Positions 1 through 11,550 of a stretch of DNA of 64,000 bases are shown one piece after another. The stretch's first letter is position 1; each line of letters opens with the position of its first letter. This stretch comes from Arenicola marina (taxonomy: Eukaryota > Annelida > Polychaeta > Arenicolidae). The stretch covers positions 47,275,174 through 47,339,173 of the forward strand of contig OZ025250.1 in the NCBI GenBank assembly GCA_964019135.1. Direction: 5' to 3'. The notes beneath the pieces are model-generated. The model was not told where the DNA came from. It did not search any database and was given only the letters and a program-made list of their open reading frames with translations. The translations under genes and the position numbers were made by a program.

Positions 1-490
1 CTGACTGAGCGCCGACGGAGCGCCCTATCACCAGACGGATATGGCCCCTCACACCTGACTGAGCGCCGACGGAGCGCCCTGTCACCAGACGGATATGGCC
101 CCTCACACCTGACTGAGCGCCGACGGAGCGCCCTGTCACCAGACGGATATGGCCCCTCACACCTGACTGAGCGCCGACGGAGCGCCCTGTCACCAGACGG
201 ATATGGCCCCTCACACCTGACTGAGCGCCGACGGAGCGCCCTGTCACCAGACGGATATGGCCCCTCACACCTGACTGAGCGCCGACGGAGAGCCCTGTCA
301 CCAGACGGATATGGCCCCTCACACCGGACTGAGCGCCGACGGAGCGCCCTGTCACCAGACGGACAGGGCCCCACACACCTGACTGAGCGCCGACGGAGCG
401 CCCTGTCACCAGACGGATATGGCCCCTCACACCTGACTGAGCGCCGACGGAGCGCTGGGTTACCAGACGGGCAGGGCCCCTCACACCTGG
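1..490 (+). repeat. 54-bp minisatellite, about 9 units
   Basis: Nine units begin at 1, 55, 109, 163, 217, 271, 325, 379 and 433; the last ones degenerate into single-copy sequence near 490. The unit is 54 bp, exactly 18 codons, so a frame reading LTERRRSALSPDGYGPSH stays open through the array, and so does a frame on the other strand. Without a flanking splice or start context, coding status is undecided. The counterpart in copy B has about seven units. Confidence 0.95.
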
Positions 491-1355
491 GTGAGGTGGC
501 TCAGCCTGCGGTCACAGAGAACACTCCTAGATTCCGGTCGTTTATCACAACCGAGGTCGACCCAGACAGCAACGACCTTCGAATGAATCAGTGTGTGATG
601 AGGAACGCTCCATATGTGTCACAGTTGCTAGCAATCTAACACCCTTTGCGTCAGCTATTGACACTGGTAGTGATAGAATTATTTTGTAGCCTCTTTTGAC
701 CTCGGTGAACAAAAGTTTATAACTGTCCTGCGTGTATATTTACCGTCAAGCAATTGTAGCATCGACACTTTCAGTGAATGTTTGGACCATGTATGTGATT
801 CATACGCGAAACACTCTGTGAGCTCACGATTTAGACTTGTTCACCACAATAAGTGGAAGGGCATGGCAGGCTCTGTCCTTGGAGCCGCGCCTGCCCTATT
901 ATTAATCTAGTATAGTCAAAATATATTCTAAATACTTTAATTGTGTGTGATATTTATCATTGTTTTATTGTTATTATTGTTACCGTTACTACTTTTATAT
1001 TTATGTATTTTACTGTACCTTACGTTGCTTAAACTCTCCAGCGAGTGGAGGAAATAAATTACATAAATTACATGCATCTAAATAGTTTGTGCCACGTCAA
1101 AACAACTCTAGCTCATATTAATTTTTTTCTGTGCGTACTCACTTATATTCCTGAGTTGTAAAGTAGCAGAAGGGAATACTTTGTCGACATATTTTTGCAC
1201 CTACCAATTGAAATTCTGGGAGCGAGAAAAGTGACGTCATAGGGGAATACAAACGCATGCGCTTTTACATTGAGGGGCAGATTCTCTCGTTGGCGCGTTG
1301 GCTTGAACTCAGCAAAAGCACTCAACCATGAGAACAATACACGCCCTAGACAACA
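491..1355. other. Single-copy DNA between array and MITE, no gene seen
   Basis: This stretch is shared with copy B (30,583-31,445) at high identity. It is AT-rich past 900 and has no convincing coding frame. A short open frame on the minus strand overlapping 1,143-1,391 is also present in copy B, but it runs into a MITE end and is not supported as a gene. Confidence 0.5.
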
Positions 1356-1607
1356 GGGGCCGTATTCATAATCCCCTCGTAAGTTATGCACGGAAAGTAC
1401 ATTTTCGTCTTAGACTCATCAGTCCGTTGTGGTGGTGTTCATGATTTGGAAATCTTCTTCAATATAATTTTAGGGCATTCTTAATTGAGAAAATCCACTT
1501 CTTGTGTGACTACTTATGTATTTTGAACCTGATAATCGCTCAACAAATCTTCCACTTAGCACTAAGTCTAGTGGCGTAGCCAAAGTGACGATTATGAATA
1601 CGGCCCC
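1356..1607. mobile_element. MITE of about 252 bp with GGGGCCGTATTCATAATC terminal inverted repeats
   Basis: The left end reads GGGGCCGTATTCATAATC and the right end GATTATGAATACGGCCCC, an 18-bp perfect inverted repeat. The interior has no coding capacity. I could not define a clean target-site duplication. The same element sits at the same place in copy B (31,446-31,671), so it inserted before the two copies split. Copy A retains about 26 bp that are missing in copy B, bounded by AGT microhomology. Confidence 0.85.
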
Positions 1608-2049
1608 AGATATCTACGCACTGCATCAAAGCTCACCTGTCAATCTTGTGACACCATTGGGGAATTTCAAAATAACGCTCCGATAGAACGATCCAGTAAG
1701 TAAACCCGCCGGACCTCAGTTGTGCTAGTTTTGGCGAATGTGTTTGTAGTTAGTGGAATAAAAACTGTAAACTCCTGAAACACATTATTATTTGTTCATC
1801 GATATCGCCTTGCTTAGCTAGCTGAAAAAATCCGTTTGTCACGATTTTACTTCTGTTTAGCTGACACTTTTTTTATCTGTGAAATGGTATAATATAGGTC
1901 ATCCAAGACCAAATACCATTAGTTGGTAAAATATGATCCTAGCATTTAGAAATGAACAAGTGAAAAACTCACCTGTGATATCCGTAATAATGACTGTTTT
2001 GGAAGGCTGCTTGACATTCAAGACTGATTCTAACGTTGAATCATCCACC

Positions 2050-2168
2050 CGCTAATGTTCTAGGTTCAAATACGGGCCCCGGCACCTAATCTGGAGCGTG
2101 TATTTTATTCATTCATCCTTCATCGGGCAGATTTACCCTTGTGTGTACAAAAGTGGCGCAAAAACCAT
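2050..2168 (+). mobile_element. 5'-truncated tRNA-derived SINE
   Basis: The sequence resembles the reverse complement of the SINE at 29,028-29,199: a B-box-like GGTTCAAATACGG, the stretch CACCTAATCTGGAGCGTG, CATTCATCCTTCATCG, and a 3' part close to GTGTACAAAAGTGGC. The tRNA head is mostly lost. It is shared with copy B at about 32,085-32,200, so it predates the split. Confidence 0.7.
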
Positions 2169-2338
2169 TTATTTCGTTTCCCACAGATATCTTGCAATTA
2201 TTGCAGGGTAAAAGGTATTTGATGTTTTCTCTGATTAGGATATGACATGATCTGAAAAAGAGAAAGGTTCCCGAATCGGCGATTTGATGACACGTGACGA
2301 CGCAACGATGGCAAGCTGACTACACCATACTGAAGCCC

Positions 2339-2352
2339 TGATGACGTCATCA
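2339..2352. promoter_or_regulatory. Perfect 14-bp palindrome containing a CRE/ATF-like TGACGTCA core
   Basis: TGATGACGTCATCA is fully self-complementary and matches the CRE/ATF consensus core. It lies in a stretch (2,280-2,500) with many degenerate TGACGYCAT-like words, so it may simply be part of an old short repeat. Copy B keeps a 12-bp palindrome at 32,369-32,380. No adjacent gene start was found, so function is conjecture. Confidence 0.25.
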
Positions 2353-2504
2353 TGACGCGTTCAGGACGCCATGGTGGTGTCATAAAGAGGACCTAATGAC
2401 GCTATAATGGCACTATAATGACGCCATCACGACTGCATCTTGACACCTTGATGATGTCATAATAAAGACTTAATTACGCCATAACGACGCATTGACGCTA
2501 TGAT

Positions 2505-2612
2505 TGTTGTAAATGACCGCGCTATGATTGTTGTAAATGAGCGCGTTATGATTGTTGTAAATGAGCGCGCTATGATTGTTGTAAATGACCGCGCTATGGT
2601 TGTTGGGACCCG
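2505..2612. repeat. 24-bp tandem repeat, 4-5 units
   Basis: Units of the form GCTATGATTGTTGTAAATGA plus four bases of the CCGC/GCGC type repeat head to tail. Copy B has only two to three units at the same position (32,520-32,590), so copy number changed after the split. Confidence 0.9.
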
Positions 2613-5160
2613 ACCGCGTTCTGATTGTAAACGCTATATCTAGGATTGCTGTAACCGATAGGGCTATGGGCTAAGTCGACAGGACGAGCGTCCTTCAGTA
2701 ACCGGATTATATTTAAGTCTCACAATTAATTGCGGCATTAATGTATGGAAGAATGTGTGCTTTTTCTATGGTTGATATATATATAGACTAAAGTATTACA
2801 GATAATTAAGGGCGATCAAAAAAATGATTGATAGTCCTTGTTCGCTGAATCGACTTTTTGGTAACGGGATAGCTTGATATTTATTATCTTCTCTGTCGAT
2901 ATACAACAAATTACGTTGCCAGGTAAGATCATCGGGCTAGATCGGTAGGCGTTGTCGCCATGGTTATGCGTAATCAAATCTCTGCTAGTCGCATGCCTAC
3001 TGAAGGTCACCGACAGCTGATTTGAAAGAGTTTCTTTGCTTCGTCTTTCTATATTGACTGCCCGAGCGAGAACGGATTGTTTGAATGGAACATATATTAA
3101 TGGGACATGAAGGTAAAAGTGTAGATCTGTGTCTGCAAAAGAGGTCAACAAAATATTGAGAATTGAAATGTTTTTTACCGGTTACTTAATTAGGAAGCAT
3201 CAAGCGGAATCAAAGATTATTACAATATGTCGAAGTGTTCTCCTTCAATGAGCTGCCACGTCTACTACACTACATAGATACGGCATCTGCCAAAGGTACT
3301 CCTATCTATCATTTAATTCTTAGATTTAAGACGCCTCCCTGTGACAACCTCCCGGGGACAACAATTAAAGATGATCTCGCATGTATCAATGGGATATATA
3401 CCTAATTGGGAAGACAGAAACGCGCGCAGATAGAAAACAGAAAACAGCATTTGGTTATAACTAAACAATGTTTATTGTATCGCATGTTAATGACTGAAGA
3501 CATTAAAAGGCACGATTGGCACACATTGCATTATATCCTTAATGCATCGATGATATGAAAAAGTCCAGCACCACTGTCAACAAGCAAAGTGACGCGATAT
3601 GTTTATATTAGCTTAAACTCGATATAAGGACACTGGCTTGCTACACCATTAGCATAAACAGAGCGTGAACTCATAGCAAGAGCTCTCGGTGAGGCAGACC
3701 AATTTGTGGGATCACCATCATGATGAGCTAAAACTCTATACAATAGCCAGGAGGCGTTATGACCAGCATCATGGTGGGTGACAATATATTCATTCATTCA
3801 TTAATTCAAGCTTCCAGTGATCATCTGTAGGCAATGTGTCCAGCTGCAACGACGAGAAAAACACAATTAATATGTCGTCATTAAAGCCCATAGCACAAAA
3901 TCCACACTGCACATTGACATACTGATTATCTACCAGTAAAACAAATTAGCTCAGCAAACGTGCAATTACGACAAATATTGCCATTTCTGACATTTTGTAT
4001 GTCTAAGCAAAGGGTCAAAACCGCTCGTATGATTAAATTTACATATGTAGCAAGGTAAAACATATTATACATTAGATTATATATATATATATATTAGTCT
4101 AATTGTGGGGGTTGGTAGTGGTGGCGGGGGTTGGTCAAGAAAACATTTCTGCAACAAGTACATTGAATTTCTATTCGTCTCATCTTTTTCTTCTTTAAAG
4201 ATTAATACTGGTCAGAAAATAGGCCCACTGAATGAAGTTTACCAAGATTAAAGTGCATTTTTATCTTTCATTGCATTTGGATCAAATGAAAGTATAAAAT
4301 ACAATGCTATCCATGCAAGTGGTATATACATGGCAACCATGGAAACCGATTGAGCACATTGTATTTCTTTTAAGCAGGTATGACTAGTCTATTTAGGCGA
4401 GAGGAACACCAGGACTTCATGCAGGGGTGTGAGGCAAGGGTGGGAGGGTGAGGTGGGGGGGGGGGTATACATCATCAACTGCTATTGGTCTGTGTCAATG
4501 AATTCTCCTGGGGGTGGGGGAGCAGCAGAGCAGCACACGGAACAGCAAGCAGAAGAACAACTGAGAGGAAACAAAGTGGCCAACAGGGAGGGAATAACGC
4601 AGGAACCTGGTACAGCAAAGAGAAAAGGAAACATGAATAAAAACAGAGCGTGGAAGAGTAAAAAGCGAGCGGTGTGACAAACACAGCTCCACAACAGACG
4701 AGACCCGAATATTTGCTGAATAAATTTGGCCAATATTCAAAGGAATGTGAATATTGAGTAGATTTTCATGTCACGGACAAACTATCTATTATCACTAGTC
4801 AAGTAATCAAGTGTCACATTTACCTCACATGCTAACAATAAAGATATTTCAAGCTCGGTGCTTGAAACCTTATTTAGACTCCTATTATAACTACAAGTCA
4901 GGTACAGCACCACACGTTACATGTTACTAGCGCAGACAAAACAACTCTCCTCCTCATTACATTCAATGTTAGACCATGCACGACCGGAAATATATCAAGC
5001 CACAGTGTCAGTGACGTGTGTTTTAAAGCTATTAACATCCCTTTGAGTCCTTGGAATCAACTTGATTTCATATAAGTTTTCAATCACTGAAAACTGGAAG
5101 GTGTTTGTAGAGGGAGAGGGGGATGGGGGTAGGTGGGGGCGTTAATGGGTGGAGCAGGCG
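2613..5160. other. Non-array stretch without a recognised gene
   Basis: Most of this is shared with copy B. Two minus-strand open frames (2,816-3,151 and 3,603-3,797) recur in copy B, but recent common descent explains that and I recognise no domain. A segment of about 480 bp at 3,985-4,466 is absent from copy B and may be an insertion here or a deletion there. The intact pre-insertion site of the copy B transposon is at 4,884-4,892 (ATTATAACT). Confidence 0.5.
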
Positions 5161-5599
5161 GCCACAGCTCACAATTACAGACATCTATCCATAAACAATT
5201 CAACTAACGTCAGTTGAGGGCTGCTTAACTGGCTGAACCCCTCCCCCCCCGGTACTAGGAGAGAGAGAGAAGGGGGGTGGGGGGTGTCTTGTAAGGTAAG
5301 GTAGGGAGGGCCTAGTGTGGCTGAGGTGGGTAGGGGGAGGAGGTGGGCGTGGCACCCTGTCAATCCCTCACAGAGACGTTTACAGTGACACCTTTCTAAA
5401 CGTAAACAACATGTCAAATATCACTTAAAGCTGTGACAGCACCACCCCCACCCACCCTTCACCCCCCCCGCCCCTCACCAGAGAGAAGGTGGGTAGGGGA
5501 GAGGGTGTGGGGTATGTTTACTTATCAACAATCATCTTAATAAGGTGTGAGTGACGTGATGACGTCACTGTTACTTACGCGGACGGCGCGTTGTTGTCG
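5160..5599. other. G/C-tract-rich sequence next to the NHL exon
   Basis: Contains long G or C runs and a TGACGTCA word near 5,560, just beyond the 3' end of the NHL coding exon. A GTAAGT donor-like word lies about 30 bp past the NHL stop codon on the minus strand, which could mark a 3'UTR intron. No separate gene is seen. Confidence 0.35.
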
Positions 5600-6406
5600 T
5601 CAGCGGCTCACGACAAACAGTGTCTTGTTGTATGGGTCCGTGACGTAGAGGAGGTGGTGGTGGGGGGGCCATGATATAAACCAGGGCCACACCTTCCTCA
5701 GCCTCACCCTGGTGACCTCCTCCCCCTCTCGGCTCACGAAGCGGAGAGAGTCACCCACCACGTCACACACCACAAAGTGTTCCCCGTTGTGGGTGACGTC
5801 ACGGGGATCCGAGTGTCCTGGGAGGTTGTTGACGCGGCCCGGAGCGCCGTCCCCGGTGTACAGCACCTGGCGGAGGCCGTACACCACCAGGATGGTGTCC
5901 TGGAGGACGGACACAAACTCCGGCCGCTCCTCCTCCTCAACCTCTGGCGGCGTGTTGAGGGTGGCCACCACCCCGCCCCCCGCCACATCCACCACATGGA
6001 CGCCTTCCTTGCAGCAGACATAGAGAGTCTGGTTCGACTCCCTGTACGCCAGTCCATGTGGCTCTGTCAGGCGTCCGGTGGTCGGCAGTGTGCGCGTCAG
6101 GACGACCTCTCCACCCTCCAACCGGACTCCCTGGAGCTGGCCGCCATGGCACTGGGAGATCCAGATCTCCGTGTCTGTGGCGGCGATACCCAATGGAGAC
6201 TGGACGGGGTACTCCGCCACGTAGCGATGGGCTGTGTGGCCGCCTTCTGTGGTCCGCCGGAAGACCACCACCCTGTGCCTGCCCCTGTCCACCACCCACA
6301 CCAAGTCATCGTGGGCGGCCACACCCAGGGGGTCCTGCAGCCGCCCGGGTCCGGCCTCCTCCCCCACCACCCCCGTCACCCGCAGACCGCCATACGCCGC
6401 CGCATC
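5600..6406 (-). CDS. NHL-repeat beta-propeller protein, terminal exon (copy A)
   Basis: One long open exon, with an acceptor AG just before 6,406, encodes about 268 residues ending in FVVSR and a stop at 5,600. It contains at least five NHL/YVTN-like blades of the pattern P-x-G-(V/I)-A...(V/I)W(V/I)-D/S...V: near LQDPLGVAAHDDLVWVVDRG, QSPLGIAATDTEIWISQ, LTEPHGLAYRESNQTLYVCC, PRDVTHNGEHFVVCD and HLLYVTDPYNKTLFVVSR. Such propellers form the C-terminal protein- or RNA-binding part of TRIM-NHL-type proteins; any RING or B-box part would have to be upstream and was not found. The copy B paralogue differs by in-frame indels, which supports coding constraint. The sequence just upstream (6,420-6,700) shows no further exon I can defend. 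Confidence 0.75.
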   Translation of the reverse strand, partial: DAAAYGGLRVTGVVGEEAGPGRLQDPLGVAAHDDLVWVVDRGRHRVVVFRRTTEGGHTAHRYVAEYPVQSPLGIAATDTEIWISQCHGGQLQGVRLEGGEVVLTRTLPTTGRLTEPHGLAYRESNQTLYVCCKEGVHVVDVAGGGVVATLNTPPEVEEEERPEFVSVLQDTILVVYGLRQVLYTGDGAPGRVNNLPGHSDPRDVTHNGEHFVVCDVVGDSLRFVSREGEEVTRVRLRKVWPWFISWPPHHHLLYVTDPYNKTLFVVSR

Positions 6407-6734
6407 CTACAACGACAAACATCTCAGTGACAACCAAACATATAACTGACGTGGGGGGGGGGGGGTGTATGTCAGACGTCAAGGTCAAGGCCGCACGTGC
6501 CGCCTTTGGTGTTGTACATTTCCACCGATGTCTGAAGAGTTTCCTGGCGACTTGGAGACTGAAATAAACAACGACTCACGGCGGACTGCAGTCTGTGAAG
6601 ACAAAGGATGTTTATCTTAAAAGTTTAAATTCAATGGCTGTCGTCTACAAATTATGTAAGCAAAAACTATTAATATGCTATATGTGTTATATATGATACC
6701 TCAGTGCGACTGGCTGGCTGGGTGTATCAGGGGA

Positions 6735-7700
6735 GGTGGAGGGGAGAGGGGGTGCGGGAAATAGGGAGGGGCACATGGGTATACACAGAAAGGGGAACAG
6801 GAAGGGAAACAGTGCGGGAAACAGGGAGGGGTACAGGGAGGGGAACAGTGCGGGAAACAGGGAGGGGTACATGGGTGGAAACAGGGAGGGGTACAAGGAG
6901 GGGAACAGTGCGGGAAAAGTGAGGGGTACAAGAATGGAAACAGGGAGGGGAATAGTGCGGGAAGCAGGAAGGGGTACATGGGTGGAAACAGGGAGGGGTA
7001 CAAGGAGGGGAACAGTGCGGGAAAAGTGAGGGGTACAAGAATGGAAACAGGGAGGGGGATAGTGCGGGAAACAGGGAGGGGTACATGGGTGGAAACAGAA
7101 AGAGGAACAGAGCGGGAAACAGGGAGGGGTACATGGGTGGAAACAGCAAGAGGAACAGTGCGGGAAACAGGGAGGGGTACATGGGTTGAAACCGGAAGAG
7201 GAACAGTGCGGGAAACAGGGAGGGGTACAAGGAGGGGAACAGTGCGAGAAACAGAGAGGGGTACATGGGTTGAAACAGGGAGGGGATCAGTGCTTGAAAC
7301 AGGGAGGGGTACATGGGTGGAAACAGCAACAGGAACAGTGCGAGAAACAGGGAGGGGTACAGGGGTGGAAACAGGAAGAGGAACAGTGCGAGAAACAGGG
7401 AGGGGTACATGGGTGGAAACATGGAGAGTTACATGGGTGGAAGCAGGGAGGGGAACAATGCGGAAAACAGGGAGGGGTATAGGGGTGGAAGCAGGGAGAG
7501 GAACAGGGGTGGAAACAGGAAGAGGAACAGTGCGAGAAACTGTATGGGGAATGTACAGCGATAAAGGGAGAGGCCCAGAGCAGAAAACCACGAACACAGC
7601 GGGAAACAAAGAGGGGAAGAGATCGGAAAACAGGGAAGAGAACAATGTTGGAAGCAGTACGAGCAACACAGCGGGAAACAGGGAGGGGACCAGCTAGGAA
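6735..7700. repeat. Degenerate GGAAACAGGGAGGGG minisatellite
   Basis: Short, variable A/G-rich units mix GGAAACAGGGAGGGG, TACATGGGTGG and AACAGTGCGGG words. Long frames are open on both strands because the strongly biased composition avoids stops; they are not genes. The copy B counterpart at about 43,670-44,090 is much shorter. Confidence 0.9.
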
Positions 7701-8085
7701 TGGGAGGACAGCGGAGCAGGAAACAGGAAGAGATATATGGCGGTAAGCGGAGAAGAGAGCGGAGCGGAAAACCGGGTGGGGGGACGAACAGTGCGAGAAC
7801 AGAAAAGGGGTCACATGCAATGACGTGTGAGGGAAAGGAAGTGGGGAAGGGAGCAGAACGGGAACAAGGGGACAGGTACAAACTGGGAAGCGAGGAGGGT
7901 AACAGTGCGACAAACAGAGCGGGTGGTGCTGGGTTTTGGGAAGTGGGGGGGGGGGGGCAAAGCATAGAGTGGAGTAGTCCGGAAGCCAGGAACGGAAAAA
8001 GAGCGGGAAACAATGGGAGAGAAACTGTGACGGGAACCGAGGGTAGGGGACATGGTTGGAACGATGGATGTCAGCAGAGAGACTC
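7700..8085. repeat. Decayed A/G-rich repeat between two arrays
   Basis: This keeps recognisable fragments of the preceding GGAAACAGG units with many substitutions. It also contains a stretch shared with copy B (around 44,700-44,890) that includes a run of G and the words AAAGAGCGGGAAACAATGGG. No gene is seen. Confidence 0.6.
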
Positions 8086-9695
8086 ACATGGAGAGAAAGG
8101 AACAGAGCGGCGAACAGAGAAAGCAAACGAAGCGGCAAACAGAGAGGGCAAAAAGAGCGCCAAAAATGGTGGTAACAGAGCGGTGAACAGAGAGGGCAAA
8201 CAGAGAGGGTAAGCCGAGCGGAGAACAGAGCGGCGAACATAAAGGGGGAAAGAGAGCGGCAAAAATGGTGGTAACAGAGCGGTGAACAGAGAGGGCAAAC
8301 AGAGAGGGTAAGCAGAGCGGAGAACAGAGCGGCGAACATAGATGGCACACAGAGCGGCGAACAGAGAGGGCAAACAGAGCGGCGAACAAAGAGGGCAAAC
8401 AGAGGGGTCAACAGAGAGGGCGAACAGAGAAGCGAACAGAATGCAAACAGAGGGTTCAACAGAGAGGGCGAACAGAGCGGCGAACAGAGAGGGCAAACAG
8501 AGGGGTCAGCAGAGAGGGCCAACAGAGAAGACAAACAGAGCGGCGAACAGAGAAGGCAACAGAGCGGCGAACAGAGAAGGCAAACAGAGAGGTCATCAGA
8601 GAGGGCGAACAGAGAAGGCAAACAGAGGGCAAACAGAGGGTTCAACAGAGAGGGCAAACAGAGAAGGCAACAGAGCGGCGAACAGAGAAGGCAAACAGAG
8701 CGGCAAACAGAGAGGGCAAACAGAGGGGTCAACAGAGAGGGCAAACAGAGCAGCAAACAGAGGGCAAACAGAGGGTTCAACAGAGAGGGCAAACAGAGCG
8801 GCGAACAGAGAAGGCAAACAGAGCGGCGAACAGAGAAGGCAAACAGAGCGGCAAACAGAGAGGGCAAACAGAGCGGCGAACAAAGAGGGCAAACAGAGCG
8901 GCGAACAGAGAGGGCCAACAGAGGGGCGAACAGAGAGGGCAAACAGAGCGGCGAACAGAGAGGGCAAACAGAGGGGCGAACAGAGAGGGCAAAGAGAGCG
9001 GCAAACAGAGAGGGCAAACAGAGCGGCGAACAGAGAGGGCAAACAGAGGGGCGAACAGAGAGGGCAAACAGAGCGGCGAACAGAGAGGGCAAACAGAGGG
9101 GCGAACAGAGAGGGCAAACAGAGCGGCAAACAGAGAGGGCAGACAGAGCGGCGAACAGAGAGGGCAGACAGAGCGGCGAACAGAGAGGGCTAACAGAGCG
9201 GCAAACAGAGAGGGCAGACAGAGGGGTCAACAGAGAGGGCAAACAGAGCAGCAAACAGAGGGCAAACAGAGGGTTCAACAGAGAGGGCAAACAGAGAAGG
9301 CAACAGAGCGGCGAACAGAGAAGGCAAACAGAGCGGCAAACAGAGAGGGCAAACAGAGCGGCGAACAGAGAGGGCAAACAGAGCGGCGAACAGAGAGGGC
9401 CAATAGAGGGGCGAACAGAGAGGGCAAACAGAGCGGCGAACAGAGAGGGCAAACAGAGGGGCGAACAGAGAGGGCAAACAGAGCGGCAAACAGAGAGGGC
9501 AAACAGAGCGGCGAACAGAGAGGGCAGACAGAGCGGCGAACAGAGAGGGCTAACAGAGCGGCAAACAGAGAGGGCAGACAGAGCGGCGAACAGAGAGGGC
9601 AGACAGAGCGGCGGTCAGAGAGGGCAGACAGAGCGGTGAACAGAGAGGGCAAACAGAGCGGCGAACAGAGAGGCTAAGCAGAGCGGTGATACAAA
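8086..9695. repeat. 25-bp minisatellite (GCGAACAGAGAGGGCAAACA core)
   Basis: The basic unit is 25 bp, GCGAACAGAGAGGGCAAACA plus GAGCG, itself built of two AACAGAG half-units, with common variants GAGGG and GGTCAACAG. Because 25 is not a multiple of three, all frames read the same 25-residue period, and very long false frames appear on both strands. In copy B the same array is short and split in two (44,920-45,185 and 46,045-46,330). Confidence 0.95.
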
Positions 9696-11095
9696 CATGA
9701 CGGTAGAGGGGGCAGGGCCTGAACGATGGAGGTGAGCAGAGGCTCACAGGGGGGGGGGGGTGGGGGCGATGGAGGTGAGCAGAGAGGTTCACCAGGCGGG
9801 GGGGGGGCAGAACCGAAACGATGGAGGTGAGCAGAGAGGCTCACAGGGGGCGGGCTGAACGATAGAGGTGAGCAGGCCTCCTGTTGGGCTGAACGATGGA
9901 GGTGAGCAGAGACGCTCCCAAGGGTGACAGAGTCTGAACGATGGGGGTGAGCGGGGAGGCTCACAGTTACAGGGTTCGGGCCAGAACGATGCAGGTGAGC
10001 AGAGAGGCTCACATGTGGGGGGGGGGGGGGGGCTGAACGATGGGGTGAGCAGAGAGGCTCACACGGTGGGGGGGGGGGGGGAGCTGAACGATGGAGTTGA
10101 GCAGAGAGGCTCACAGGGTGGGGGGCAGGGTCTCAATGATGCAGGTGAGCAGAGAGGCTCACAAGGGGGGGGGGGGGGTCTTAGCCTGATCGTTGGAGAT
10201 GAGCAGAGAGGGTCACAGGGTGGGGGGTGCAGGGCCTGAAAGATGGATGTGAGCAGAGAGGCTCACTGGGGGGGGGGAGGGGGCAGGGTCGGGACGAGGG
10301 AGGTGACCAGAGAAGCTCACAGGTGGGGGGGGGGGCAGCAGGGCCTGAACGATAGAGGCGCGCATAGAGGGTCACAGGTAAGGGGGGCAGGGCCCCAAGG
10401 ATATAGGCTCACTGGAGGGGTGGGGGGGCAGGGCCAGAACGATGGAGGTGATCTCACAGGGGGGTATGGAGGTGAGCAGAGAGGTTAGGGGGGGCGGGCA
10501 GGGCCTCAACGATGGAGGTGAGTAGAGGCTCACAAGGGGGTGTGTCAGGGCTTGAACGATGAAGGTCAGCAGAAAGGCTTACAGGTCGGGGGGGGGGGTG
10601 GGGCTGAACGATGAAGGTGAGCAGAGAGGCTCACAGGGAGGGCGGAGGGCCTCAATGAAGGAGGTGAGCATTGAGGCTCACAGGTAGGAGGGCGATGAAT
10701 GATGGAGTTGAGCAGAGAGGCTCACATGTAGGGGGGCTGAACGATGGAGGTGAGTAGAGAGGCTCACGAGGGGGAGCAGGGCCTAAAAGAGAGAAAGTAG
10801 AGAGGCTCACAGAGGGGGGGGGGGGCCTGAACGATAGAGGTGAGCATAGAGGCTCACAGGTAGGGGGGCCTGTACGATGGAGGTGAGCATAGAGGCCCAC
10901 AGGTAGGGGGGGCCTGAACGATGGTGGTGAGCATAGAGGCCCACAGGTAGGAAGGGGGGCTGAATGATGAAGGTGAGCAGAGTGGCTCACAGGAGGGGGG
11001 AGGGGCACCGCACGATGGAGCTCAGCAGAGGCTCGCAGGGTTGGGGCAGGGCCTGAAAGATGGAAGTGAGCAGAGGCTCAACGGGGGGGGGGGGG
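9695..11095. repeat. G-rich minisatellite, units of about 50 bp with poly-G runs
   Basis: Units are built from CTGAACGATGGAGGTGAGCA, GAGAGGCTCACA and a run of 7-16 G followed by CAGGGC. Poly-G length varies unit to unit. The G runs on the plus strand would suit G-quadruplexes. Copy B has an expanded version at 45,190-46,030 and 46,330-49,080. Confidence 0.92.
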
Positions 11096-11184
11096 GGGGC
11101 GGAGGTACGTTCAGAGCAAAGAGCAAAGGAAGTTTAAGATGAAGAATGAACACAAGATTGATGTGGGCTACAGTGGGTGGTAAG

Positions 11185-11290
11185 GTGTCAAAGAAACGAA
11201 CGACGGACGAGGATGTTGTGTATCACACACAGGGGCATGAAGGACAAGGTTGGTGGAAGGTGTGATCTGGAACTAATACAAATGTAGCAG
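11185..11290 (+). mobile_element. 3' part of a tRNA-derived SINE (head missing)
   Basis: The stretch starting AAGAAACGAACGACGGACGA and ending GGAACTAATACAAA repeats the body of the SINE that follows at 11,336-11,550 at high identity. It lacks the tRNA-like head, so it is either a truncated insertion or half of a dimer. Confidence 0.6.
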
Positions 11291-11335
11291 TAAGTCAAAC
11301 CATTCCTACTAGCCTCGGCTAGAGGGATCACCCCT

Positions 11336-11550
11336 TCAGCCGAAGAGGTAGAGTGGTTGACTTGAGATCGGGAGATCGTGAGTTCGACTCCCGCTGGGGA
11401 CCAACCCGGCCCCCGCCGTTACACAAACATAACGTGGCCATGGCATGTGAAAGAAACGAACGACGGACGAGGGTGTTGTGTATAACACACGGGAGCATGG
11501 AGGACAAGGTTGGTGGAAGGTGCGATCTGGAACTAATACAAACATAACGG
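11336..11550 (+). mobile_element. tRNA-derived SINE with A and B boxes
   Basis: The head (about 11,336-11,403) is tRNA-like: an A-box region near GAGGTAGAGTGGTTGACTT and a B box GAGTTCGACTCCCGC followed by TGGGGACCA. The body contains the same AAGAAACGAACGACGGACGA segment as the preceding fragment and ends near ACTAATACAAACATAAC. The acceptor stem does not pair as in a functional tRNA. No equivalent is seen in copy B. Confidence 0.7.

Noticed and set aside
2816-3151. Conserved minus-strand gene shared by both copies
   Set aside because: Conservation is no higher than in surrounding non-coding DNA and no domain or splice site supports it.
5712-6567. Plus-strand frames of 100-217 codons opposite the NHL exon
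   Set aside because: Shadows of the GC-rich minus-strand coding exon. NHL blades are only on the minus strand.
7287-9452. Very long minus-strand open frame (over 700 codons), rich in Leu, Ser and Cys
   Set aside because: It lies wholly in A/G-rich and 25-bp arrays. The unit lacks stop words and the period is not a multiple of three, so every frame is long on both strands.
8086-9695. Possible CRISPR array
   Set aside because: Repeats are directly head to tail with no unique spacers of constant length, and the genome is clearly eukaryotic.
11336-11403. Functional tRNA gene
   Set aside because: A and B boxes are present, but the acceptor stem does not pair and a SINE body follows that is partly repeated at 11,185.
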